Of a stretch of 64,000 bases of DNA, positions 35,378-43,522 are shown one piece after another. The position numbers were made by a program, and so were the translations under genes. The stretch comes from an uncultured Bacteroidia bacterium (lineage in GTDB: Bacteria; Bacteroidota; Bacteroidia; Bacteroidales; ML635J-15): positions 310,001-374,000 of the forward strand of contig CADCCZ010000001.1 in assembly GCA_902800045.1 (NCBI GenBank). The letters are read 5' to 3'. The notes below the pieces were generated by a model. The model was not told where the DNA came from and did no database searches. It was given only the letters and a program-made list of their open reading frames with translations. The first letter of the stretch is position 1, and every line of letters begins with the position of its first letter.

Positions 35378-36262
35378 ATGACAAACGATGCTATTTCGAA
35401 AAACTTGCCCGTTCTGCATGATATAGACAACATTAAAAGCAATGTTTATCTCGGTAACGACTTGCGTCTGGCCGTCATAGAAGGGTTGTCAACACCATTA
35501 CCCGAGTATTTCCAGACTGCCGTCTATGCGCTGAATCTCCATATCCGAGGCAAGATAACCGCCCATATAAACCATCAATTGTACGAGATAGATGCACCTT
35601 GCTTTTCGTCTATCCTTATCGGACAGTCTATAGGTGTCGTTGAGGCGAGTGATGATATGGTGCAGTACATTTTGAGTTTTTCGCCATCGTTTGCCGAGGA
35701 ACTCAATCTGAAATTATCTGGCGAGGCTCATGTTAGGGCATATATGCGTCCTTTTATGCAGCTGACAGAAAAGCAGATGTTTGTGGTACAGCACTACCTT
35801 GATTTGTTGCGCGAGGTTATGTTGTCTCCTGATGTGAGCAATGTCCGTGAGGTGGCGCTTGACCTGGTGCGTTCGATGATGTATTTTGTTTACGGGCTGT
35901 ACGATAAGTCTTTTACAAAGCTTTACACGCTTTCTCGCTCTGAGGAACTGGCTGGGCGTTTCCTTTCGCTGGTTGAAATGCATTGCCACGAACATCATAA
36001 TATTGAGTGGTATGCTGACGAAATGTGTCTGTCTCCAAAATATATCGCCAATGTGGTGAAGCAGGTTACGGGGCGCACTGCCTACGAATGTATAACGCAG
36101 AATCTTGTCAAGCAGGCTAAGTCGCTGTTGCAGACGACTGCGCTTCCCGTGCAGCAGATTGCCGATCGGCTTGGCTTCCAAAATCAGAGCCATTTCGGGA
36201 CATATTTCCGTAGGGCGGAGGGAGTAAGTCCAAGGGAGTATAGGAATGGTTTGAGAATTTGA
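35378..36262 (+). CDS. AraC family transcriptional regulator
   Basis: 294 residues. The N-terminal part (about 1-180) is a cupin-like sensor region without recognisable motifs. The C-terminal ~100 residues are the double helix-turn-helix of AraC/XylS regulators: WYADEMCLSPKYIANVVKQVTG (first HTH) and LPVQQIADRLGFQNQSHFGTYFRRAEGVSPREYRN (second HTH with the conserved GF..QSHF..FR). It probably activates one or a few neighbouring genes in response to an unknown ligand. It is divergent from the GH53 gene, 162 bases away, which makes galactan breakdown a reasonable but unproven target. Confidence 0.92.
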   Translation: MTNDAISKNLPVLHDIDNIKSNVYLGNDLRLAVIEGLSTPLPEYFQTAVYALNLHIRGKITAHINHQLYEIDAPCFSSILIGQSIGVVEASDDMVQYILSFSPSFAEELNLKLSGEAHVRAYMRPFMQLTEKQMFVVQHYLDLLREVMLSPDVSNVREVALDLVRSMMYFVYGLYDKSFTKLYTLSRSEELAGRFLSLVEMHCHEHHNIEWYADEMCLSPKYIANVVKQVTGRTAYECITQNLVKQAKSLLQTTALPVQQIADRLGFQNQSHFGTYFRRAEGVSPREYRNGLRI

Positions 36263-36548
36263 AAATTTGAAGATTACAATCCCAACCTAAGTTATTTTTT
36301 TGGGGAGGATTATAAAAAATGACCGTATCTCACGACACAGCCAATTTTACGATGATTTTTGTATGCCTTATAAATTCAGTTTTTATTGAAATGAAAGTTT
36401 GTTCATCGTTTTTTGAGTTTGTGTAAATAAATGTAAATTTACTTTGGTTTTGCAAAAGTACAGCTGTTGCGATAGGTGTGCAATCCCGAAAAATGATGAA
36501 AAGAGATGTTGGAATTAACTATATGTTGTGATTGTGGGTGCTTCTTAT
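36263..36548. other. Intergenic region with a possible 36-residue ORF and orphan promoter-like site
   Basis: Lies between the AraC stop and the PAP2 stop. A 36-codon plus-strand frame (36319-36429, starting MTVSHDTAN) follows a GGGGAGGA stretch, which is a rare good Shine-Dalgarno for this phylum, but it has no recognisable family. On the minus strand, TTG at 36483-36481, a 20-base spacer and TACTTTTG at 36460-36453 look like an orphan promoter pointing into the AraC 3' end. No terminator is clear. Both calls are weak. Confidence 0.25.
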
Positions 36549-37124
36549 TTACTCTCTCGGCAAATTGAATCCCGTCCTTTTTACAATCGCCTTTGTCGCT
36601 ATGAAAAATGCCACCGCCACCGAGATTCCGAAGCAGAATCCTACAAAGATGTCGGCAGGGTAGTGGACGGCAAGGTACATTCGTGAATATGAGACGATTG
36701 TAGCCCAGCATAGTGCGGTTATTGTGTACCATTTTCGGCGGATGAAAAGCATTGTGATTAGCGCAAGCCCGAAACTGTTGGCGGCGTGACCAGAAAAGAA
36801 ACCGTACATTCCGCCCCGATAGTCGTTTACGATATGGACTTCTTCCTGGATTTCGGGTGTGTGCGTTGGACGGTAGCGCTGTACCGATTCTTTCACATTG
36901 TGCGAAACAACATCGGTAGTGGCAAAGCAAAGCGTAGCCGCCAGTATAGGAATCCAGCACCATTTTCCGAAACGCTTCACCGTCATAAAGATGAACAGTG
37001 CAATCATTGGAAGCCAGAACCAGTTGCTGCTTATCGCCCACATTATAGGGTCGAGCCAGTCGGCATGCAATCCGTTGATGAAGAGCAGAATCTCGCGGTC
37101 GATAAGTTCAAGGCTTTCAATCAT
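36549..37124 (-). CDS. PAP2-family membrane phosphatase
   Basis: 191 residues with about five membrane helices and the three phosphatase motifs of the PAP2 superfamily: KESVQRYRP (K-x6-RP), GFFSGHAAN (usually PSGH, here FSGH) and SRMYLAVHYPADI (SR-x5-H-x3-D). Such enzymes remove phosphate from undecaprenyl pyrophosphate, phosphatidic acid or lipid A. The exact lipid substrate cannot be told. The gene begins 4 bases after the obgE stop, so the two share an operon. The Pro-to-Phe change at the PSGH motif is common in this family and not by itself a defect. Confidence 0.9.
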   Translation of the reverse strand: MIESLELIDREILLFINGLHADWLDPIMWAISSNWFWLPMIALFIFMTVKRFGKWCWIPILAATLCFATTDVVSHNVKESVQRYRPTHTPEIQEEVHIVNDYRGGMYGFFSGHAANSFGLALITMLFIRRKWYTITALCWATIVSYSRMYLAVHYPADIFVGFCFGISVAVAFFIATKAIVKRTGFNLPRE

Positions 37125-37128
37125 ACAG

Positions 37129-38124
37129 CTATTCGTTAAGAGCCTTCCAGATTAGGTCTTTAAGTTTGTCTATGTTCTTGTGTGCCACCGAAGAAATGAA
37201 GACTGTTTCAATCTTTTCGGGCAGTTCCTTCGAGAGCATTTCCTGAAGTTCATCGTCGATGAGGTCGCACTTGGTGACAGCGAGGATGCGCTTCTTGTCG
37301 AGCAGTTCGGGGTTGTACTGCGTGAGTTCGTTGAGCAGCACTTCGTATTCGTTGCGGATGTCCTTGGTGTCGGCTGGAACCATGAATAGCAGTATAGAGT
37401 TGCGCTCTATGTGACGCAAGAACCTAAGTCCTAGACCTTTGCCTTGACTTGCGCCCTCGATGATTCCTGGGATGTCGGCCATTACAAACGACTTGTAGTC
37501 GTGGTAGGCAACGATGCCGAGGTTAGGCACGAGCGTGGTGAAAGGGTAGTCGGCAATTTCGGGCTTTGCTGCCGATACAACCGACAGTAATGTTGATTTG
37601 CCAGCATTTGGGAAACCTACGAGACCGACATCGGCAAGCACTTTCAACTCGAGGATTACGGTCTTTTCGATTCCTGGTTCGCCGGGCTGCGAGAATTTTG
37701 GTGCCTGGTTGGTTGCCGTCTTGAATTCGGCGTTGCCAAGTCCGCCGCGACCGCCTTTGAGGAGGATGATTTCCTGGTCGTTCTCGGTGACTTCGCAGAG
37801 CACTTCGCCGGTGTATTCGTCACGGGCGATAGTTCCGAGCGGCACATCGAGGGTTATGTCCTTGCCGTTTGCGCCAGTGCATAGTGCACCGCTACCGTTG
37901 GTGCCGTTCTCAGCGAATATGTGACGGTTGTACTTGAGGTGCAGCAGAGTCCACACGTTGGTTGTGCCGTGCAGGATTATATGTCCGCCGCGTCCGCCGT
38001 TGCCACCGTCGGGACCGCCTTTCTCCACGAATTTCTCGTGGCGGAAGTGCATCGAACCTGCGCCGCCCGCTCCCGACCGGCAGTATATCTTTACATAATC
38101 TACAAAGTTTGAGGTGGTTGCCAT
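37129..38124 (-). CDS. obgE: Obg family GTPase
   Basis: 331 residues: the glycine-rich Obg fold (about 1-155, [36 protein letters not shown]), then a G domain with G1 [10 protein letters not shown]3 DIPGI and G4 TKCD. It binds the large ribosomal subunit, helping its assembly and linking growth to GTP and ppGpp. The variable C-terminal Obg domain is absent, as in many Bacteroidota. First gene of an operon with the PAP2 gene; the 60 bases before it hold an AT-rich direct repeat (ATTGACAATGGATAATTAAC-type) that is common in this phylum. Confidence 0.97.
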   Translation of the reverse strand: MATTSNFVDYVKIYCRSGAGGAGSMHFRHEKFVEKGGPDGGNGGRGGHIILHGTTNVWTLLHLKYNRHIFAENGTNGSGALCTGANGKDITLDVPLGTIARDEYTGEVLCEVTENDQEIILLKGGRGGLGNAEFKTATNQAPKFSQPGEPGIEKTVILELKVLADVGLVGFPNAGKSTLLSVVSAAKPEIADYPFTTLVPNLGIVAYHDYKSFVMADIPGIIEGASQGKGLGLRFLRHIERNSILLFMVPADTKDIRNEYEVLLNELTQYNPELLDKKRILAVTKCDLIDDELQEMLSKELPEKIETVFISSVAHKNIDKLKDLIWKALNE

Positions 38125-38208
38125 GGAATTATAATTGACAATGGATAATTAACAATTGATAATCAATTAGATAAAGATTTTTTTTATTCTGTGCAATTTT
38201 TTCAAAAA

Positions 38209-38240
38209 AAGAACCTCGGAACCCAAGTCCCGAGATTCTT
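38209..38240 (-). terminator. Rho-independent terminator after gcvT
   Basis: Minus-strand stem AAGAATCTCGG / CCGAGGTTCTT (one G-T pair) followed by a T-run, 18 bases past the gcvT stop. Confidence 0.8.
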
Positions 38241-38258
38241 ATAGTTTAATAGTTTACA

Positions 38259-39389
38259 TTACTTAACCTGAGGCATCTGGTCCTTGAAGAGCGGAGTCTT
38301 CTTAACTTCGGCCTTTACCTTCTTGCCACGGATGTCGATGTAGATTTCGGTTCCTTCCTTCCAGAAGCCGCGGTTGAGGTATGCCATACCGATACCCTTC
38401 TTCATCATTGGCGACATTGCTCCCGAGGTAACATGACCAATCTCGTTGCCTTCTGCATCGTAAACGAGGTATTCGGGACGCGGAATACCACGGTCAACGA
38501 GGATGAAGCCCTTCAACATCTTGCTGGTGCCTTCTGCTTTCAGTTTCTCGTGGTATGCGCGGTTGGTGAAGTCGTTGCCATCGACAAACTTGGTAATCCA
38601 GCCAAGACCAGCTTCGATTGGCGAAGTGGTGTCGTTGATGTCGTGTCCGTAGAGGCAGAATCCCATTTCGAGGCGGAGAGTGTCGCGTGCGCCAAGACCT
38701 ATCATCTTGATGCCGAATTCTTCACCAGCTTCGAGGACAGCCTTCAACAGCTTGTCGGCGTACGGGTTCTTTGCGTAGATTTCGCATCCACCAGCACCAG
38801 TGTAACCAGTTGTCGAGAAGATAACTTCTGGAATGCCAGCAAATTCGATAATCTTGTTGGTGTAGTATTCCATGTCGATTACATTAGCCTTAGTGAGCTT
38901 CTGCATAGCCTTCAGAGCGTAAGGACCCTGAACAGCGAGCTGGCAGTATTCGTCGGATGCGTTTACGATGTCCTGTCCGACCTTCAAGCCCATCTTTTCT
39001 GCTATTGCGATGCACCAGTTCCAGTCCTTGTCGATATTGGCAGCGTTTACAACGAGGAAATATTTCTTGTCGTTGATTCTGTAAACCAAGAGGTCGTCAA
39101 CGATACCGCCGTCGTTGTTAGGCAGGCACGAGTACTGAACCTTACCGTCGGTGAGGTCGGCAACATTGTTCGAAGTAACCTTCTGTACGAAGTCGAAAGC
39201 CTTGTCGCCGGTTACCCAGAATTCGCCCATGTGAGAAACATCGAAAACGCCGATATGTTCGCGGCAGAATATGTGCTCGTCGTTTATGCTAGTGTACTGG
39301 ATTGGCATGTTGAAGCCAGCGAAAGGTGCCATCTGTGCGCCCTGTGCGATGTGAAACTGCGTGAAGGCAGTGGTTTTGATTTCTTCCAT
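38259..39389 (-). CDS. gcvT: Glycine cleavage system aminomethyltransferase (T protein)
   Basis: 376 residues, full length. GcvT transfers the methylene group from the aminomethyl-lipoyl H protein to tetrahydrofolate and releases ammonia. Motifs are intact: FHIAQGAQMAPFAGFNMPIQY at the start, FDVSHMGEFWVTG, GKVQYSCLPNNDGGIVDDLLVYRI with the folate-binding Asp, GYTGAGGCEIY, and GLGARDTLRLEMGFCLYGHD. No gcvP or gcvH is adjacent and no glycine riboswitch was seen. A -7 box lies 48 bases upstream. Confidence 0.97.
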   Translation of the reverse strand: MEEIKTTAFTQFHIAQGAQMAPFAGFNMPIQYTSINDEHIFCREHIGVFDVSHMGEFWVTGDKAFDFVQKVTSNNVADLTDGKVQYSCLPNNDGGIVDDLLVYRINDKKYFLVVNAANIDKDWNWCIAIAEKMGLKVGQDIVNASDEYCQLAVQGPYALKAMQKLTKANVIDMEYYTNKIIEFAGIPEVIFSTTGYTGAGGCEIYAKNPYADKLLKAVLEAGEEFGIKMIGLGARDTLRLEMGFCLYGHDINDTTSPIEAGLGWITKFVDGNDFTNRAYHEKLKAEGTSKMLKGFILVDRGIPRPEYLVYDAEGNEIGHVTSGAMSPMMKKGIGMAYLNRGFWKEGTEIYIDIRGKKVKAEVKKTPLFKDQMPQVK

Positions 39390-39436
39390 TATGTTATGTC
39401 TTTAAGTTTTTAATGAATTTTTTGAAAAATTTGGGG

Positions 39437-39444
39437 CAAAGATA
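39437..39444 (-). promoter_or_regulatory. Bacteroidota -7 promoter element for gcvT
   Basis: Minus-strand TATCTTTG followed by C, 48 bases upstream of the gcvT start; matches TAnnTTTG. Confidence 0.45.
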
Positions 39445-39612
39445 AGATTTTTATTTGAGCCATTTTCATTTTTGTGAAATTATTTTGCGGGATTTTTGAG
39501 TTGGTTTTTGTGTATAAATATGTTCATATTTATGCTGCCTTTCCTGTTAAAAAACTATCCGTTTGGCATTTTTTTTATAAACTTGCGAACTTTTTAGTTA
39601 GGAGAAAATAGG

Positions 39613-40413
39613 ATGGAAACTATATTTACGCCTGAATTTTTCAATACGATGCTGATTATCATGGCAGTCGTTGGTTTGGTTGTGTTTATTTCACTTTATT
39701 TTGTTGATGCTGGCTACGGCAAGATGATTTCGGCAAAGTGGGGCCCCGCAATGCCAAACAAGTGGGGGTGGATGCTGATGGAATGCCCTGTATTTTTTAT
39801 AGTGCTATACCTTTGGTGGACTGCCGCACCCGAAATCAAGTATAACGCACCGTACCTGTTGTTCTTCCTGTTCTTCGAACTGCACTATTTCCAGCGTTCG
39901 TTCATCTTCCCGTTCTTGCTCAAGGGCAAGTCGAAGATGCCGATTGCGATAATGGCGATGTCGGTAATCTGGAACCTGATAAACGGCTACATCCAGGGCT
40001 ACTGGCTGTTCCACCTTGCACCTGCAAATCCAACATATAGCGTGCTGTATTCTACCGACTGGCTCACAAGCTGGCAGTTTATCGCAGGAACTATCATTTT
40101 CTTTACCGGAATGTTCATCAACTTGAATTCCGACCATGTTATCCGCCATCTGCGCAAACCCGGCGATACCAACCATTACCTTCCAAAGAAAGGTATGTAT
40201 AGGTATGTCACCAGCGCCAACTATTTTGGCGAAATTACCGAATGGCTCGGCTTTGCAATCCTTACCTATTCTTGGGCAGGAGCCTTGTTCTTCTGGTTCT
40301 CGTGCTGTAACCTTGTTCCGAGGGCAAATTCAATCTATCACAAGTACGAGAATGAATTCGCTGAGGAGTTTGACAGGAAGAAACTGAAGAGAATCATTCC
40401 TTTTGTGTATTAG
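39613..40413 (+). CDS. 3-oxo-5-alpha-steroid 4-dehydrogenase (steroid 5-alpha-reductase) family protein
   Basis: 266 residues with about six membrane helices. The C-terminal half fits the steroid 5-alpha-reductase family: INLNSDHVIRHLRKP, HYLPKKGMYRYVTSANYFGEITEWLGFAILTYS, ending with LVPRANSIYHKYENEF. Members use NADPH to reduce the C4-C5 double bond of 3-oxo-4-ene steroids, or related lipids. An AGGAG Shine-Dalgarno-like stretch precedes the ATG. It is followed by a flavin oxidoreductase, and further on by an SDR, an arrangement that resembles steroid or bile-acid reduction loci in gut Bacteroidota. The actual substrate is not shown by sequence. Confidence 0.85.
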   Translation: METIFTPEFFNTMLIIMAVVGLVVFISLYFVDAGYGKMISAKWGPAMPNKWGWMLMECPVFFIVLYLWWTAAPEIKYNAPYLLFFLFFELHYFQRSFIFPFLLKGKSKMPIAIMAMSVIWNLINGYIQGYWLFHLAPANPTYSVLYSTDWLTSWQFIAGTIIFFTGMFINLNSDHVIRHLRKPGDTNHYLPKKGMYRYVTSANYFGEITEWLGFAILTYSWAGALFFWFSCCNLVPRANSIYHKYENEFAEEFDRKKLKRIIPFVY

Positions 40414-40453
40414 AAGATTTGAAGATTTGAAAATTTGAAGGATTTGAAGATTT

Positions 40454-40537
40454 ATGGCAACGGTTTCTACTTTTGAAGAATTAGATATTTGGATTTACAA
40501 CGCAATACCGCTCCTTCAACTTTGCTTAGGGAACTAA
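40454..40537 (+). pseudogene. Possible remnant of an S23/IVS four-helix-bundle protein
   Basis: A 27-codon frame starts MATVSTFEELDIW, similar to the opening of S23 (23S rRNA intervening-sequence) four-helix proteins, which often start with an F-E-[DE]-L-x-[IV]-W pattern, and then stops. If this is right it is a truncated relic. It lies after a run of GAAGATTTG-like repeats. The match covers few residues, so this is a weak call. Confidence 0.2.
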
Positions 40538-40567
40538 AGAAAAACTATAAAATAAAAATATTGTACA

Positions 40568-40585
40568 GTCGTGCCGCGGCGCGAC
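40568..40585. repeat. 18-bp near-palindrome upstream of the flavin oxidoreductase
   Basis: GTCGTGCCGCGGCGCGAC, preceded by GTACA; one G-T pair in an otherwise perfect inverted repeat. Related in design to the palindromes in the umuD-umuC gap. It lies 22 bases before the oxidoreductase start, so it could also form a hairpin in the leader. Confidence 0.75.
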
Positions 40586-40606
40586 TCAACGTAGAAAATT
40601 AAACAT

Positions 40607-41884
40607 ATGGAATCTAATAAACTTTTTACTCCTTACCAATTGGGACCCATTACCCTCCGTAACCGCTTCATCCGCTCGGCGGCTTTCGAGAACATGGCAC
40701 GCGACAACATGCCGACAAAAGAATTGATGGACTACCACGTTAGCGTAGCACGCGGTGGCGTCGGAATGACAACCGTGGCTTACTGCGCTGTCGATATTAC
40801 CGGCGTTTCGTTCAACGGACAGCTTTATGTTCGCGAGGAAAGCCTGCCCGAATTGCGCAAACTTACCGACGCTATTCACGCTGAAGGCGCAAAGGCCAGC
40901 ATTCAGCTCGGTCACTGCGGAAATATGACTCACCGCTCAACCTGCCATTGCACGCCTGTAAGTGCGTCCAACGGCTTCAACTTGTATTCGCCGACTTTCC
41001 ACCGCCGTCTGAAGGTGGAGGAAATCAAACAATTGGTAAAGAACTTCGGCAAGGCTGTTGACTTCTGCCGCGAGGCTGGCTTCGACTGCGTTGAGATTCA
41101 CGCAGGACATTCCTACCTTATTTCGCAGTTCATTGGCAAGCGCACCAACCGTCGTCACGACGAGTACGGCGGTTCGTTCGAAAACCGCGTGCGCTTCATG
41201 AACGAAATCCTTGACGAGGTAATGCTTCACGCCAAGGACGATATGGCAGTTGTGGTAAAGACCAACATGTGGGACGACTGCTGGCGAGGTGTAACCATCG
41301 AGGAAGGCATCAAGGTTGCTAAGGAAATCGCAAAACACAAGGTTCACGGCATAGTGTTGTCGGGCGGTACTGTAAGCGCTTCGCCTATGACGATTCTTGG
41401 CGGTGCAATGCCGCTCAAGACTATGGCCCACTATATGCCGAAGTCGATGTGGTGGCTCAAGGCAGCACTGCATATTCCGGGTGTAGGTCCGATAATGACA
41501 CCTACATCGCCGTTCAAGGAATTGTATTTCATGGAGAAAGCCAAGATTTTCCAGAAGGAAATCAAGGATGTGCCGCTGATTTATGTCGGTGGTGTGCAGT
41601 CGGGTGCTAACTGTCAGAGAATCATGGATGAAGGCTTTGAACTTTTCCAACTGGCACATGTGCTCATCAAGGATCCCGATTTTGTAAAGCATGTTGAGGA
41701 AAACATCAACTATCATGCAGGTTGCGGTCGTTCCAACTACTGCGTAGGCCGTATGTACACGCTTGATATGAAGTGCCACGAGTGCGTTATGCGTGATGGC
41801 GAGTCAATTCCAAAGAACTTGCAGAAGGAAATCACAAAACTCGAAGCAAAGGCAAAGAAATCGGTTGAAGAAAGTAAGAAATAA
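40607..41884 (+). CDS. NADH:flavin oxidoreductase (old yellow enzyme family)
   Basis: 425 residues, single OYE-type TIM barrel with FMN. Seen: LFTPYQLGPITLRNRFIRSAAFENMA at the start, QLGHCG, the catalytic-type stretch IEIHAGHSYLISQF and KRTNRRHDEYGGSFENRVRF, and the C-terminal VGGVQSG. Four Cys near the end (about residues 373, 379, 390 and 393) may hold an iron-sulfur cluster as in dienoyl-CoA and bile-acid reductases, although the spacing is unusual. The usual FAD/NAD domain of the large 2-enoate reductases is missing, so this is a short form. Its place between a steroid 5-alpha-reductase and an SDR suggests enone reduction, which is an inference. Confidence 0.88.
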   Translation: MESNKLFTPYQLGPITLRNRFIRSAAFENMARDNMPTKELMDYHVSVARGGVGMTTVAYCAVDITGVSFNGQLYVREESLPELRKLTDAIHAEGAKASIQLGHCGNMTHRSTCHCTPVSASNGFNLYSPTFHRRLKVEEIKQLVKNFGKAVDFCREAGFDCVEIHAGHSYLISQFIGKRTNRRHDEYGGSFENRVRFMNEILDEVMLHAKDDMAVVVKTNMWDDCWRGVTIEEGIKVAKEIAKHKVHGIVLSGGTVSASPMTILGGAMPLKTMAHYMPKSMWWLKAALHIPGVGPIMTPTSPFKELYFMEKAKIFQKEIKDVPLIYVGGVQSGANCQRIMDEGFELFQLAHVLIKDPDFVKHVEENINYHAGCGRSNYCVGRMYTLDMKCHECVMRDGESIPKNLQKEITKLEAKAKKSVEESKK

Positions 41885-41895
41885 ATGTAGCAATT

Positions 41896-42681
41896 ATGAA
41901 GTGGGTTGATGCGATAATAGCAGTTTTGCAAGCAGAAAATGCTCCTATGCATTATTTAGATATTGCAAATAAAATTATTGAACTTGGATATAGAAAAGCT
42001 AATGAACTTGGAGCTACTCCTGAAGCAACTGTTAGCGCACAATTAAGTACCAATCCAATTTTTTTTGAAAGGATTGATAAGGGAGTATATAAATTAGTTA
42101 ACAATAATCTTGGATCCAGACCCGAATTAAAAAAATTGACAGAGACAAAAGCGGAGAAACAAAAAATATCAAAAATAGTTGATGAATTTCAACGAGACTT
42201 ACTGATAAAGAATTTTGGAATGTTTTGGAGTAGAACCAATGTCGATTGGAAAACTATGAATTTGTTAGGATCCCAAACCGAGAATGCAAAAACTGTAAAT
42301 TTTAAGGAGCAAGTAGGAATATACATGTTGCACGATGCGCGTGAAGTTATTTATGTCGGTCAGGCAATAAAACAGCCAATTAGCAAAAGACTAGCCGATC
42401 ATTGTAAAGATAGATTAAGTGGCAGGTGGGATCGTTTTTCATGGTTCGGTTTTTATGGTGTAAATGAAGAAGGTGAATTGGTCAAGAATTTTGATAAAAA
42501 TAATTTTACAATTGAGAACTTCGCCAATGCAATAGAAGCGTTGCTAATTGAAGGATTGGAACCTCGTCAAAACCGTAAATCTGGAAATGAATTTGGAATG
42601 GAATTCTTGCAACGCGAAGATGAAAATCTGCAAAAAGAAAAGTTTAACAAGCAAATATTGGAAAGACTTTTGAAAAACTAA
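41896..42681 (+). CDS. HARE-HTH / GIY-YIG nuclease-like protein
   Basis: 261 residues. Residues 1-70 form a HARE-HTH (HB1/ASXL) winged-helix domain (AIIAVLQAENAPMHYLDIANKIIELGY...TVSAQLSTNPIFFERIDKGVYKL), which in other proteins binds DNA, perhaps modified DNA. Residues about 135-240 are a GIY-YIG nuclease: GIYMLHDAREVIYVGQA, the Arg in SKRLADHC, and the metal Glu in LLIEGLEPRQNR. The gene is much richer in A+T than its neighbours (16 of 60 bases G/C at 41941-42000 against 32 of 60 at 41101-41160), which suggests recent arrival. It lies inside a reductase cluster, 11 bases after one gene and 12 before the next. Confidence 0.82.
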   Translation: MKWVDAIIAVLQAENAPMHYLDIANKIIELGYRKANELGATPEATVSAQLSTNPIFFERIDKGVYKLVNNNLGSRPELKKLTETKAEKQKISKIVDEFQRDLLIKNFGMFWSRTNVDWKTMNLLGSQTENAKTVNFKEQVGIYMLHDAREVIYVGQAIKQPISKRLADHCKDRLSGRWDRFSWFGFYGVNEEGELVKNFDKNNFTIENFANAIEALLIEGLEPRQNRKSGNEFGMEFLQREDENLQKEKFNKQILERLLKN

Positions 42682-42693
42682 AGTAATTTAATT

Positions 42694-43521
42694 ATGCTCT
42701 CTCTCGTAACAGGTGCAAGTTCAGGAATAGGATTGCAATATGCAACGCAGTTGGCTCGCGACTACCATACCGACCTTCTGCTGGTAAGCAATCAGGAAAA
42801 AGAGTTGCAGGAGGTAGCCGACAATCTGGCAAAGGAATACGGCGTAAAGACTATAGCACATTATGCCGACCTTAGTCAGACCGATGCAGCCGAAAATCTT
42901 TTCAAATACTGCCAGGACAACAACTTGGTGGTTGACATTCTGATAAACGATGCTGGCGTTTTCTTCTTCAACCAGTACTGCGAAACAAACATGAAGCGCA
43001 TCGAGCTGATGCTCAACCTGCATGTGATGACGGTCGCAAAAATGTGCCGTCTGTTTGGTGAAGCAATGATTAACAGGCAGTTGACCGAAGAGGAGAAAGC
43101 CCAGAAAATTTGTAGAAAAAGACGCAAGAAAGGTTATATCCTTAACATGTCGTCGATGTCGGCCTGGATGGCTATGCCTGGCATACAGACCTACAATTCT
43201 ACCAAGGCGTTCATCTACAATTTTACAAAATCAATCTGGTACGAGCTTAAGCCTCATGATGTTAACATAATTGCCATGGCTCCGGGCGCTGTTGATACGG
43301 CCTTGTTCGGACTTGCGCCGAAATTGCGCAAGCTGGCTGTCGCCCTAACGGTAAGCATCACACCCGAAAAGCTGGTTAAGAAGGCTTTGCGCAAGATGTT
43401 CCGTGGCAAGAAGGCTTCGACTCCGGGCTTCATCAACTGGCTTGCAACGCCTTTGCTGAGGCATACTCCCGACTGGATGCTCTTCGTCACGATGAAGCAT
43501 ATCGGAAAATATCAGAAGTAG
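42694..43521 (+). CDS. Short-chain dehydrogenase/reductase (SDR), possible hydroxysteroid dehydrogenase
   Basis: 275 residues: TGASSGIG cofactor motif, DILINDAG (Asn-to-Asp in the usual NNAG), the catalytic Ser (LNMSSMSAWMAMPG), and YNSTK for Tyr and Lys. The ending ASTPGFINWLATPLL matches that of the paralogue at 29951-30778. SDRs of this type can oxidise or reduce the 3-hydroxyl of steroids. It starts directly with MLSLVTGASS, leaving no room for a targeting signal. It is the last gene of the 39613-43521 plus-strand cluster. Its stop is one base from that of the convergent beta-helix gene. Confidence 0.88.
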   Translation: MLSLVTGASSGIGLQYATQLARDYHTDLLLVSNQEKELQEVADNLAKEYGVKTIAHYADLSQTDAAENLFKYCQDNNLVVDILINDAGVFFFNQYCETNMKRIELMLNLHVMTVAKMCRLFGEAMINRQLTEEEKAQKICRKRRKKGYILNMSSMSAWMAMPGIQTYNSTKAFIYNFTKSIWYELKPHDVNIIAMAPGAVDTALFGLAPKLRKLAVALTVSITPEKLVKKALRKMFRGKKASTPGFINWLATPLLRHTPDWMLFVTMKHIGKYQK

Positions 43522-43522
43522 G

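Noticed and set aside
38433..39413. 326-codon open frame on the plus strand
   Set aside because: It is antisense to gcvT, whose frame is clearly conserved.
39390..39612. Glycine riboswitch upstream of gcvT
   Set aside because: The region is short and AT-rich and no paired aptamer-like helices or conserved core were found.
29951..43521. The two SDR genes as one locus
   Set aside because: They are 12 kb apart on opposite strands; only their sequence similarity links them.
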